Source: Schlesneria paludicola DSM 18645
Lineage (GTDB): Bacteria; Planctomycetota; Planctomycetia; Planctomycetales; Planctomycetaceae
Assembly (NCBI GenBank): GCA_945869955.1
Contig: CAMBQP010000026.1
Span: 1-40,142, forward strand
Reading direction: 5' to 3'
DNA: 40,142 bases
The first letter of the stretch is position 1, and each line of letters opens with the position of its first letter. The notes below the pieces were generated by a model, which saw only the letters and a program-made list of their open reading frames with translations, had not been told where the DNA came from and ran no database searches. Position numbers and translations under genes: made by a program. Positions 7,732 to 15,157 of the stretch are shown here, piece by piece.

Positions 7732-8856
7732 TCATTCGAACTGAAAGGGTTCACCCGCCACTTCATATCCTGGCCGGGCACCGACGTTCAGCAGCAGGCC
7801 GAGACTGATCGCCGTCATCAGCAGACTGGAACCACCGTAGCTCATCAGGGGGAGTGTAATCCCGATCACGGGGAGCAAGCCGACCGTCATCCCGGTGTTG
7901 ATAATCGTCTGTGTTCCCCACAAAGTGACGATCCCGACTGCGATCAACCGCCCGAATGGCTCGTCCGTGCGGGCGGCGATTTGCAGACCGAGGGCGAAGA
8001 AGACGAGGTACAGCAGCAGACTGAGGGACGCACCAATAAACCCCCAGCGTTCGCCAATCAGGCAAAAGACAAAGTCGGTCTGGGCCGCAAACAATCGATA
8101 GGCATCCGGGTCATCAATTTTGGCTCCTAAAAATTCACTCCCCTGCAACCCCCCGAGCGCGATCACGACCTTGGACTGATGCTGATGCCAGCGGTCACCA
8201 CCCGGATTGGGACCACGGTCGACCTGCGAGAACAGGGCGGTAATCCGCGACTTCTGCTCGGCACTCATTTTGACCCAAAAGAAGGGGGAGATCATCAGCC
8301 CCAAGAGCGCCACGCAGACCAGATGTCGCCAACGGGCTCCGGCGGCGAAGAGCATCGCAAACAGAACGGGAATAAACAGCAGTGCCGAACCAAGATCGGG
8401 TTCGAGCAGAATCAATCCCAGCGGAACCAGCGTCAATACGAACGGAGCCAGCAATCCAGTGAACCGGACAAGATTATCCCGATACATTAGGTATTGAGCC
8501 AACGCCAGAATGAAGGTCAGTTTGACGATTTCTGAGGGCTGTAGATCGAAAAATCCGAGTTGAATCCAGCAGCGAGCTCCCCCTCGTTTTTCCATGAACA
8601 GCACAATAATCAGCAGCGGGAGCGAGGCGAAAAATAGCAGGTGTCCGACGGGTTTCCAGGTCCGATAAGGGATGAACAGAGCCAGTGCCAGAGCTGGCAG
8701 GGCAGCGATTGCCCAAGTGATTTGTTTGGAAAAGAGATCGGGTCCGTCGTTGAGTTGATCTGCGCGGGCAATCCCCGTCAGGCCGATCACCAGCAGTGCC
8801 ACAGCGCAGCCGAAGACATGCCAGGGGATCCGCCGTAGTAATTCCACAATCGGCAC
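7732..8856 (-). CDS. rodA: Rod shape-determining protein RodA, SEDS peptidoglycan glycosyltransferase
   Basis: A polytopic membrane protein of about 374 residues with roughly ten hydrophobic segments, of the FtsW/RodA/SpoVE (SEDS) family. Landmarks are RGGARCWIQLGFFDLQPSEI, LLEPDLGSALLF, WHQHQSKVVIALGGLQG, AAQTDFVFCLIGERWGFIG and the C-terminal LPLMSYGGSSLL. The conserved Asp in the TDF segment is a candidate for the catalytic residue of SEDS glycosyltransferases (family knowledge). The DDPDAYRLFAAQ context and GSEFLGAKI favour RodA over FtsW. SEDS proteins polymerise lipid II together with a class B penicillin-binding protein. None of the usual partners (mreBCD, mrdA) is visible here. GTG at 8856 has AGGAAG upstream; GTG at 8895 is an alternative adding 13 residues. 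Confidence 0.93.
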   Translation of the reverse strand: MPIVELLRRIPWHVFGCAVALLVIGLTGIARADQLNDGPDLFSKQITWAIAALPALALALFIPYRTWKPVGHLLFFASLPLLIIVLFMEKRGGARCWIQLGFFDLQPSEIVKLTFILALAQYLMYRDNLVRFTGLLAPFVLTLVPLGLILLEPDLGSALLFIPVLFAMLFAAGARWRHLVCVALLGLMISPFFWVKMSAEQKSRITALFSQVDRGPNPGGDRWHQHQSKVVIALGGLQGSEFLGAKIDDPDAYRLFAAQTDFVFCLIGERWGFIGASLSLLLYLVFFALGLQIAARTDEPFGRLIAVGIVTLWGTQTIINTGMTVGLLPVIGITLPLMSYGGSSLLMTAISLGLLLNVGARPGYEVAGEPFQFE

Positions 8857-9158
8857 GAGGTTATCTTCCTGATCCTCAAAGCCACAAACAAACACACTGC
8901 CCGGAACACGATCCCAGTTCAGCCTTCAACCATCTCGTTTTATGCACGCTGGGCGAAATCGATGCAAGACCAATGTCGATCTCCTGCCACGTTCTAGGCC
9001 TTGTCCCGGTAAGTCGCCTTGGTTCACTCCCCTACCCATTGTTCGTCCCCCCAGCGGACCTGTTTGATTCGTAGCGGCAATCTTTGAATACTAGGGGGCG
9101 ACAAAATCAACCGGATACCAAGCATCCGAATACCAAGAATACCGAGGAGTTGAATTTG
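8857..9158. other. Divergent intergenic region between rodA and a PQQ-like gene
   Basis: About 300 bases with no supported gene. On the minus strand TTGCAT (8967-8962) and CATAAA (8944-8939), 17 bases apart, form a weak promoter candidate for rodA. On the plus strand TTGATT (9064-9069) and AATACT (9087-9092), also 17 bases apart, form a weak candidate for the propeller gene. Confidence 0.3.
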
Positions 9159-10436
9159 ATGCCGCGTTATCCCCTGTTTGTGATTATGCTCTTGCTGGCG
9201 AGTGGCCTCGTGAGCAGCGTCCCCGCCGCCGACCCGGATGCCAAGCCGGATGCCGAATCCATTGCCAAGGCCACTGCCAAGGCCGGTTGGCCGAATTGGA
9301 TGGGTCCCCATCGAGATGGCATTTCGCGGGAGACCGGTTGGAAATCGACGTGGCCCGCAGACGGCTTGCCAGTGGCGTGGTCGCGACAAATCGGCATCGG
9401 TTTTAGTTCGATTTCGATTTCTCAAGGCCGACTGCTGACGATGGGGCACGTCGACGGAGAAGAAATTGTCTGGTGCCTCGATTCCCAGACGGGGAAGGAA
9501 ATCTGGACGCATCGCTATCCGAGCGAACTCAACGATAATCTGCACGAAGGGGGACCTGGGACAACTCCCACGATTGAGGGAGACTCGGTTTTCACCCTCG
9601 GCAAAACCGGCCAGCTCTACTCGTTGAATCTGGAAACGGGAAAAGTCCAATGGGAAGTCCTGCTGCAACAAGACTTAAAGGTGGGATGTCCCGAATGGGG
9701 CTTTTCCAGTTCCCCCGTCATTGCGGGTGATCAATTGATTCTGGAAGCGGGACGGGTCGTCTCGTACAACAAACAGACCGGAAAAAAGAACTGGCAGACC
9801 GAGAAACACGAAGCGGGCTACGGCTCGGCCGCGATCTTTCCGGCAGGCCCCGCAGCAAAATATGCAGCGACACTCGACTGTGAAGGCTTACGAATCACGA
9901 CCCTGGAAACCGGAACGGAAGTCGCATTTCAGCCTTGGCCATCTCCCTTCCGTACGAATGCCACGACACCGATTATTCAGGGGAATCAGATTTTCATCTC
10001 GTCCGCCTACAACGTCGGTTGTGGACTTTTTGAATTCGACGGGAAGTCGTTAACGCAAATCTATGCCAATCGCGAGCTGCGCAACCATTTCAGTAACAGC
10101 ATTCTGTTTGAGGGATACCTGTACGGGGTCGATGGCAATTCGAATCTGGGTCGTGTGGTTCAGTTGACCTGCCTGAATTTCCAGACGGGGAACGTCGCTT
10201 GGAAACAACGGGGCCTGGGATGTGGGTCGCTGATGATCGCGGATGGAAAATTGCTGAACCTCAGCGAGAACGGCAATCTGGTGCTGGCCAAAGCGACTCC
10301 CGACGGCTTTGAAGAGCTTGCCCGTTCACCCTTTCTGACCGGTCGCTGCTGGACTGTCCCCGTCCTGTTCGAGAAACGAGTTTATGGTCGCAACGCCAGC
10401 GGGAAACTGGTTTGTGTCGACTTGCCGCACGAATAA
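9159..10436 (+). CDS. Secreted PQQ-binding-like beta-propeller protein
   Basis: A 425-residue protein with an N-terminal hydrophobic signal (MPRYPLFVIMLLLASGL...AA) followed by the WPNWMGPHRDGIS motif and propeller blades marked by WCLDSQTGKEIWTH, YSLNLETGKVQWEV, VSYNKQTGKKNWQT and CLNFQTGNVAWKQ. It closely resembles in length and layout the propeller at 23886 and probably is a paralogue. The product should be periplasmic or secreted; the ligand is unknown and there is no proof of PQQ use. ATG at 9159 was chosen because GAGGAG at 9144-9149 sits at a suitable distance and the signal peptide follows directly; ATG at 9084 would add a hydrophilic 25-residue leader that blocks a normal signal sequence. 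It faces the DUF1501 gene convergently. Confidence 0.9.
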   Translation: MPRYPLFVIMLLLASGLVSSVPAADPDAKPDAESIAKATAKAGWPNWMGPHRDGISRETGWKSTWPADGLPVAWSRQIGIGFSSISISQGRLLTMGHVDGEEIVWCLDSQTGKEIWTHRYPSELNDNLHEGGPGTTPTIEGDSVFTLGKTGQLYSLNLETGKVQWEVLLQQDLKVGCPEWGFSSSPVIAGDQLILEAGRVVSYNKQTGKKNWQTEKHEAGYGSAAIFPAGPAAKYAATLDCEGLRITTLETGTEVAFQPWPSPFRTNATTPIIQGNQIFISSAYNVGCGLFEFDGKSLTQIYANRELRNHFSNSILFEGYLYGVDGNSNLGRVVQLTCLNFQTGNVAWKQRGLGCGSLMIADGKLLNLSENGNLVLAKATPDGFEELARSPFLTGRCWTVPVLFEKRVYGRNASGKLVCVDLPHE

Positions 10437-10541
10437 CCGACCAGCGGGGGCTGGAGGGGGACAGAGGGAGTCGCTGGGGAGCCAGAGGAATCTTGGTTGC
10501 GGTCCCCGATCGGCAATCATGTCATCTCAGTACGGGTCTCA

Positions 10542-11954
10542 TCAGATCAGTTCCGGGATTGGCCGTCCCCCCTCAACCACAATCGGTGTCGGGCGACCCT
10601 GAGGACTGACCCAGTGTGCATTCAGATCAATATCCAGATGGCGGAATACGGTGGCTGCCAGATCCTGTGGTCGCACCAACCCGTCTTTGACATCATAGCC
10701 TTTTTCGTCGGTACTCCCGACCGCCTGGCCATGCCGTAGTCCCCCGCCGGCAACCACCATCGACATCACATTCGTCCAGTGATCGCGTCCCGCATCCTTG
10801 TTGATGACCGGGGATCGTCCAAATTCCCCCATCATCAGAATCAGTGTGGAATCCAGCAATCCCCGTTGTTCCAGATCGGTAACCAACCCAAACAAGGCAC
10901 GGTCGACCTGGGGCAACAGAGGTGTTAGACCTTTGACAATCCCACCCCACTGCACCGAGTCACCATGATGATCAAAATATCCCCAAGCTCCGCTCACCAG
11001 TGTAAACGTGACTCCGGCTTCGATCAGACGGCGTGCGAGGATCGCTTTTTCACCGATCCCGTTGCGCCCATATAAATCGCGGGTCGCATTGGTTTCGCCC
11101 GCCAGATCAAAGGCGCGCTGCACATGCCCACCCGAGACCATTTCGAAAGCTTGAGCGTGATATCGGTCCAGGTTTTCCAGCGTATGATTGTTATCCAGAT
11201 CCCCACGCAGCCGATCAAACGACTGTCGTAGCCGATCCCGATCCTGCAACCGATCGAGCTGAATCCCTTGCGGAAGCCCAAACTTGCCGACGAGGTCCAG
11301 TCCCTTGACTGGTTTGTAGGCGGATCCGAGATGACCAGATTCCCAGACATCGGCATTCCAGGCGGGGGCCAGTCCCACAAACGGGGGCAGGTCAGGGTGG
11401 TTCGCTCCGCGAAATCGAGCGACCACCGAACCCATCGAGGGATATCCACCTCCGTCCTTATTATCGTCGGTACGTCGTGCGAGGGGATTTCCCGCCTGCA
11501 TCGTAATCGGCGTGTGATTGCTCGTCTTGCAATCAACCGCTCGCAGAAACGAGAGCTTATCGGAAATGCTCGCCTGCAGCGGCAGATGCTCGCTGAGAAA
11601 AACCCCTGGTGTTTTGGTGGCGATGGTCGAATAGGGGCCACGAATTTCTGCCGGGGCGGCAGGTTTCGGGTCCCACATATCCAGATGACTGGGGCCACCG
11701 GAAAGCCAGAAGAGGATGACGGACTTTTTGTCACGCGTCGGTCTTGGCCCCGGTTCTGCTGCCGACAGATTTTGGAGCTTGAGGATCTGGGGGAGCGATA
11801 GCCCGGCCATTCCGGCTAACCCGGTCTGCAAAAACCAGCGTCGTGAACGATCGACCTGAATCAGGTCTCGATCGGCTGGAAGAAAGGGAGAACGCCCCAT
11901 CTGCACCGCATGCTCTTGATCGTGAGACCGGATACCAGCTTGATGAATCGCCAT
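10542..11954 (-). CDS. DUF1501 domain-containing protein with twin-arginine signal
   Basis: A 470-residue protein of the DUF1501 family, which has an alkaline phosphatase/sulfatase-like fold and is highly multiplied in planctomycetes. SRRWFLQTGLAGMAGLS (about 37-53) is a twin-arginine translocation signal. The body carries LFWLSGGPSHLDMWDPKP, PITMQAGNPLARR, GEKAILARRLIEAGVTF, WGYFDHHGD and MGEFGRSPVINKDAGRDHW, all typical of the family. The activity is unproven; in this phylum DUF1501 genes often lie beside DUF1549/DUF1553 (c-type cytochrome) genes, but none is seen here. ATG at 11954 follows GGAG at seven bases; GTG at 11960 is less likely. The FGE-fold gene lies 223 bases upstream on the same strand. 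Confidence 0.93.
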   Translation of the reverse strand: MAIHQAGIRSHDQEHAVQMGRSPFLPADRDLIQVDRSRRWFLQTGLAGMAGLSLPQILKLQNLSAAEPGPRPTRDKKSVILFWLSGGPSHLDMWDPKPAAPAEIRGPYSTIATKTPGVFLSEHLPLQASISDKLSFLRAVDCKTSNHTPITMQAGNPLARRTDDNKDGGGYPSMGSVVARFRGANHPDLPPFVGLAPAWNADVWESGHLGSAYKPVKGLDLVGKFGLPQGIQLDRLQDRDRLRQSFDRLRGDLDNNHTLENLDRYHAQAFEMVSGGHVQRAFDLAGETNATRDLYGRNGIGEKAILARRLIEAGVTFTLVSGAWGYFDHHGDSVQWGGIVKGLTPLLPQVDRALFGLVTDLEQRGLLDSTLILMMGEFGRSPVINKDAGRDHWTNVMSMVVAGGGLRHGQAVGSTDEKGYDVKDGLVRPQDLAATVFRHLDIDLNAHWVSPQGRPTPIVVEGGRPIPELI

Positions 11955-12110
11955 AACCACACTCCACGACAGCAGCGTCAGCCCACAGCTTTAATCACTC
12001 GTACGGAAATGAGTATAACCTGCTGTCGGCAATTCGAAAGCGCAATCTGCAGTCTGATCAAGAGAACATCGAATCGTTTTTGGGGACCTCGATCCGATTC
12101 ATCCTTAGTA

Positions 12111-12134
12111 TTCATCCAGAGTATGGTGGATGAA
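12111..12134 (-). terminator. Hairpin downstream of the FGE-fold gene
   Basis: TTCATCCA (12111-12118) pairs perfectly with TGGATGAA (12127-12134) around an 8-base loop. It lies about 44 bases after the stop of the FGE-fold gene. No U-tract follows on either strand. Confidence 0.35.
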
Positions 12135-12177
12135 ATGCACCGATTGAGCCGGGATTTTGAGGTCGGGCATCCCGTGA

Positions 12178-13128
12178 TTATTTGGCCGTGTCAGGTTTTA
12201 CGGCTTCACAAACAACGCGAAAACCGAAGAAATAGGCTTTGCCAGAAGTGGCGTTACTACGGCGGAAGCCTGCGCGACAGCGGAGTGCGTCGGCACCCCA
12301 GCTACCCCCTAACACCACCCGATCGGCACCCTGCTCGGGCCCTTTTGGATCCTGTTTTGGTGACGACTCGTAGTAAAATCGTCCGTACCAGTCCCCGACC
12401 ATTTCTGCGACGTTGCCATGCATATCATACAAGCCGAAAGCATTGGGGGAATAACTGCCAACCGGGGTCGTCCGACCGAGAAACGGACCACGTTCCGCCC
12501 CGCCATAAGGGAAATTTCCATTGATATTGGCCTGCTTCGAACCGAGGCCAGATCCATAGTGAAACGGAGTACTCGCCCCAGCACGGCATGCATACTGCCA
12601 TTCCGCTTCAGTAGGCAGGCGATAGGTTCGTCCTGCTTTCACTTCTTCGGGGAGGGCAGACAACTTTTGACAGTACTCGACCGCTTCGACCCACGTCACC
12701 TGCTCGACAGGAAACCGGTCGCTTGCGCCGTTCGGCAACTTCTTTGCTCCGGGTCCGGTGGTGCTGAAGTAGCTGGGGTTTGCTCCGATCACCTGCTGAT
12801 ATTCTGCCTGAGTGACTTCATAAACACCCATGAGCCACGGCTGGGTGAACTCAACCTCATGGACCGGCCGCTCATCGAGTCTCGACCCCTGTTCGGTGAC
12901 GGGTGAGCCCATCTGGAACCGACCTGCGGGAATTTGCGCAAACTTCATTCCAATCGAATTTGTCAGAGCAGCACGAGATTGAAGCTCGGACTTGGCCTCG
13001 TTCCCTTGGAGTCTCGTCGAGGGGACGGTCAGCGAGAGGGCCCCCAATGCGGCGACCACACCGACGAACAAACCATTGCGGCGCAATCCAGCAGACAACT
13101 TTTGATCAAGATTCGAGAGAGGAGACAT
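12178..13128 (-). CDS. Exported FGE/SUMF1-fold (formylglycine-generating enzyme-like) protein
   Basis: A 316-residue protein with an N-terminal hydrophobic segment (about 19-35, VGVVAALGALSLTVP) that looks like a signal or anchor. From about residue 55 it has the FGE-sulfatase domain: NSIGMKFAQIPAGRFQMGS, DERPVHEVEF, VEQVTWVEAVEYCQKLSAL, YRLPTEAEWQYACRAG, FGLYDMHGNVAEMVGDWY and GFRVVCEA. True formylglycine-generating enzymes carry two active-site cysteines in a GSWMCHxSYCxRYR-like segment; here the equivalent segment is LGGSWGADALRCRAGFR, so the catalytic pair appears to be missing. It is therefore more likely a non-catalytic or differently acting member, a frequent situation in planctomycetes. 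ATG at 13128 has GGAA seven bases upstream. It sits between the DUF1501 and lipoprotein genes on the same strand. Confidence 0.92.
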   Translation of the reverse strand: MSPLSNLDQKLSAGLRRNGLFVGVVAALGALSLTVPSTRLQGNEAKSELQSRAALTNSIGMKFAQIPAGRFQMGSPVTEQGSRLDERPVHEVEFTQPWLMGVYEVTQAEYQQVIGANPSYFSTTGPGAKKLPNGASDRFPVEQVTWVEAVEYCQKLSALPEEVKAGRTYRLPTEAEWQYACRAGASTPFHYGSGLGSKQANINGNFPYGGAERGPFLGRTTPVGSYSPNAFGLYDMHGNVAEMVGDWYGRFYYESSPKQDPKGPEQGADRVVLGGSWGADALRCRAGFRRSNATSGKAYFFGFRVVCEAVKPDTAK

Positions 13129-13268
13129 TATGGTTCCACGCCAGCAAGAGACTTAACAAAACCCGTGACAAAATCCGAGAAACCTCAGCAATCAAACCAC
13201 CGGGGTACCGGGCTACCGGAGAGGGGGGGGATGCGGATCACCATCGCCCTTCCCTGCTCAATCAACCC

Positions 13269-13709
13269 TCAATCATCGATCAGCTGTTTCCCGTCATCCG
13301 GTTTGACATCTTTGCTGGCGATCGAAAAATCTTCGCTGAAGCCAGACTCGTCGACTTCCACTTGTTTGGGCCAGCCACCCTTCCAAAGAAACGCCCCTTC
13401 TGCAGACTCTTTTCCCACCACGGTGACCGAGCTGGGCCCTGGGACCGGTCCCTTTTTGCGTTCGCTGGTATAAGTTCCATTCGAGATCGGACAGACCGCA
13501 ATGGCTCCCGACGCTTTGTTAATAAAAGTGACTGTCCCCGCAGGAACGGGCTCACCATTAAATTCCACCTGTCCGGTCGCATCGACGCGCGTTGCCGGCG
13601 GAACCTTCGAGCCTCCCCCGCCACCGCAGCCGACGGTCACAATAACTGCAAGAACTGGCACGACCAACGATTTTCGCATCCACGAAAAACAACCGGCAAT
13701 CCCCTGCAT
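13269..13709 (-). CDS. Small secreted lipoprotein with a carboxypeptidase-regulatory-like domain
   Basis: A 146-residue protein. Residues 11-28 read MRKSLVVPVLAVIVTVGC, a basic-hydrophobic signal ending at Cys28, followed by a run of glycines and then GSKVPPATRVDATGQVEFNG. This arrangement, a lipobox-like Cys, Gly-rich spacer and a Gly-Val-rich beta domain (GQVEFNGEPVPAGTVTFIN), is a common planctomycete small lipoprotein. The -3 position is Thr rather than Leu, so lipidation is likely but not certain. Its role is unknown; such genes are often next to DUF1559 genes, as here, and are probably co-expressed with them. ATG at 13709 is preceded by GAGG at about ten bases; an internal ATG at 13679 is a possible alternative. 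Confidence 0.82.
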   Translation of the reverse strand: MQGIAGCFSWMRKSLVVPVLAVIVTVGCGGGGGSKVPPATRVDATGQVEFNGEPVPAGTVTFINKASGAIAVCPISNGTYTSERKKGPVPGPSSVTVVGKESAEGAFLWKGGWPKQVEVDESGFSEDFSIASKDVKPDDGKQLIDD

Positions 13710-13825
13710 ATTTGGAATCCTCTTGTGATGATTGATGATTTTTTTACTGGGTGTTTGTACTGGGTGATTGACGACTGAACTCCAGCCGCGATCAATCAAA
13801 CCCGGATGGAGACGCAAGAACCAAA

Positions 13826-13863
13826 TGGCCTGCGGCAGCAACGAGCGCTACCACCGCAGGCCA
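13826..13863 (-). terminator. Hairpin downstream of the DUF1559 gene
   Basis: TGGCCTGCGG (13826-13835) pairs perfectly with CCGCAGGCCA (13854-13863), a 10-bp stem with an 18-base loop. It begins 31 bases after the stop of the DUF1559 gene on the minus strand, and is followed by TTTGGTTCTTG, a weak U-rich tail. Confidence 0.6.
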
Positions 13864-13893
13864 ATTAGGAAAAACAGAAAAGCAAACTGTCGA

Positions 13894-15024
13894 TTAGAAA
13901 TCTCCGGTTGGCAATCCATCGCGGGTGGAACCGAGCTTTTGTTGCAGTCCCAGATCGGCATTTTCGGACATGAATCGCGTACTTCCGTCCGCCATCAACA
14001 AATGGCCTCCCCCATCATGCCAGCTGCTGAATCCTTCTTGAAGCATGCTGTGTCCATTTGCAGAACCTTCTCGCTGCTTGGCAATCTGCATGGTATATTC
14101 GATGAGAGGCTGATTCATCCCACACAGAATGGCGGTGGAATTGAATTGAACGGGAAGTCCCGTACTCACTCGAAGCGCTGAAGCCCAAGTCCAATAAGCC
14201 CCGGGATAGTTATCTTTCAAACCAATAAACATGGTTTCGCCAACCAGAACCTGATTCGACGAGCCATCCTTGATGGCGCTGATGCTCTTGGAGGAATTCA
14301 AGTGCATCGGTCCATTGTTCCACTGTGGGCGGAAGTTTGTGTTGACACCGATGAATGGCAACGTCTGGGCGGGACTAGAGTTATAGCAAGGCATCAAGGG
14401 ATTGTTGGCAAAAGGAACATTGTCCGAGGCCACGTTCGATGGAATGGTACCATCGACTGCGGGTGCACCGGTGCTCGGATCAGTTTTCCAAGCGGGTCCA
14501 CCACCACCCATACAAGCATTATAGCTATTAAAATACTTATCCGAATTTGCCCTGGGGTTGGTCGGGCAACGATAGCCTGGCGGACTGTTCTGCTGCTGTA
14601 CCGCATAGTTTGGAGAACCTGGCGGATTCTGTTGATCATTGCGACCAAAGAACGGTGCGGTCATCACAAAGCTATTGTACAGATTTGTTTGATCCTGATA
14701 GGGCAGGATGGCCACGGTCCATGGAGCACGTGCAAAGATGCCGCTATTCCCGTTGGTTCCACACGCGGCACAGGTGTTACCACCAATATTGTTATCCGCG
14801 ACACCATCGTAAACGTGTGCTGGCGGAAACACCTGAAACGTGTCGTGGTAGTTGTGCAATGCCAACCCAATCTGCTTCAGATTGTTTTTGCATTGCGTAC
14901 GTCGTGCTGCTTCGCGAGCCTGCTGAACCGCAGGAAGCAATAATGCAATCAGAACTGCAATGATCGCGATCACGACCAGCAATTCAATCAGCGTAAAACC
15001 GACTCTTCTCCGTACTGTCTTCAT
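13894..15024 (-). CDS. DUF1559 domain-containing protein with type IV prepilin-like N-terminus
   Basis: A 376-residue protein. Residues 9-32 carry the prepilin motif [20 protein letters not shown] with cleavage expected between Gly9 and Phe10 and the conserved Glu five residues into the mature protein. It continues with [24 protein letters not shown], the hallmark of the DUF1559 (SBP_bac_10) family, and ends with [22 protein letters not shown], the typical DGS motif. The family is present in dozens of copies per planctomycete genome and is thought to form pseudopilus-like or surface structures through a type II/IV-like pathway; its exact function is unknown. ATG at 15024 has GGAG upstream and gives the short basic leader needed by prepilin peptidase. 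The pilT-type gene at the right end of this window is far away and not necessarily linked. Confidence 0.97.
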   Translation of the reverse strand: MKTVRRRVGFTLIELLVVIAIIAVLIALLLPAVQQAREAARRTQCKNNLKQIGLALHNYHDTFQVFPPAHVYDGVADNNIGGNTCAACGTNGNSGIFARAPWTVAILPYQDQTNLYNSFVMTAPFFGRNDQQNPPGSPNYAVQQQNSPPGYRCPTNPRANSDKYFNSYNACMGGGGPAWKTDPSTGAPAVDGTIPSNVASDNVPFANNPLMPCYNSSPAQTLPFIGVNTNFRPQWNNGPMHLNSSKSISAIKDGSSNQVLVGETMFIGLKDNYPGAYWTWASALRVSTGLPVQFNSTAILCGMNQPLIEYTMQIAKQREGSANGHSMLQEGFSSWHDGGGHLLMADGSTRFMSENADLGLQQKLGSTRDGLPTGDF

Positions 15025-15062
15025 CTCTGCTCCAACTGATAAAGTAAAAAACCGACACAAAA

Positions 15063-15077
15063 CGGCACTCAGTGCCG
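15063..15077 (-). promoter_or_regulatory. Hairpin in the leader of the DUF1559 gene
   Basis: CGGCAC (15063-15068) and GTGCCG (15072-15077) form a perfect six-pair stem with a three-base loop, about 39 bases upstream of the DUF1559 start. It may influence leader stability or translation; no known riboswitch is recognised. Confidence 0.35.
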
Positions 15078-15104
15078 CAAACTCCATTTCGACTCACCCA
15101 GACC

Positions 15105-15123
15105 ACTCGAAAAAATATCGAGT
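15105..15123 (-). terminator. Hairpin after the propeller-NHL gene and before the DUF1559 gene
   Basis: ACTCGA (15105-15110) pairs with TCGAGT (15118-15123) around an A/T-rich loop of seven bases. On the minus strand it lies about 35 bases after the stop of the propeller-NHL gene, so it could terminate that transcript; it also lies next to the promoter candidate at 15126-15153. Confidence 0.35.
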
Positions 15124-15125
15124 AA

Positions 15126-15153
15126 TTAATAACACCCCAACCAAAAATATCAA
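15126..15153 (-). promoter_or_regulatory. Promoter candidate for the DUF1559 gene
   Basis: On the minus strand TTGATA (15153-15148) and TATTAA (15131-15126) are separated by 16 bases, a reasonable housekeeping-type promoter. Transcription would start near 15119, about 95 bases before the DUF1559 ATG. Judged by eye only. Confidence 0.4.
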
Positions 15154-15157
15154 TGAC

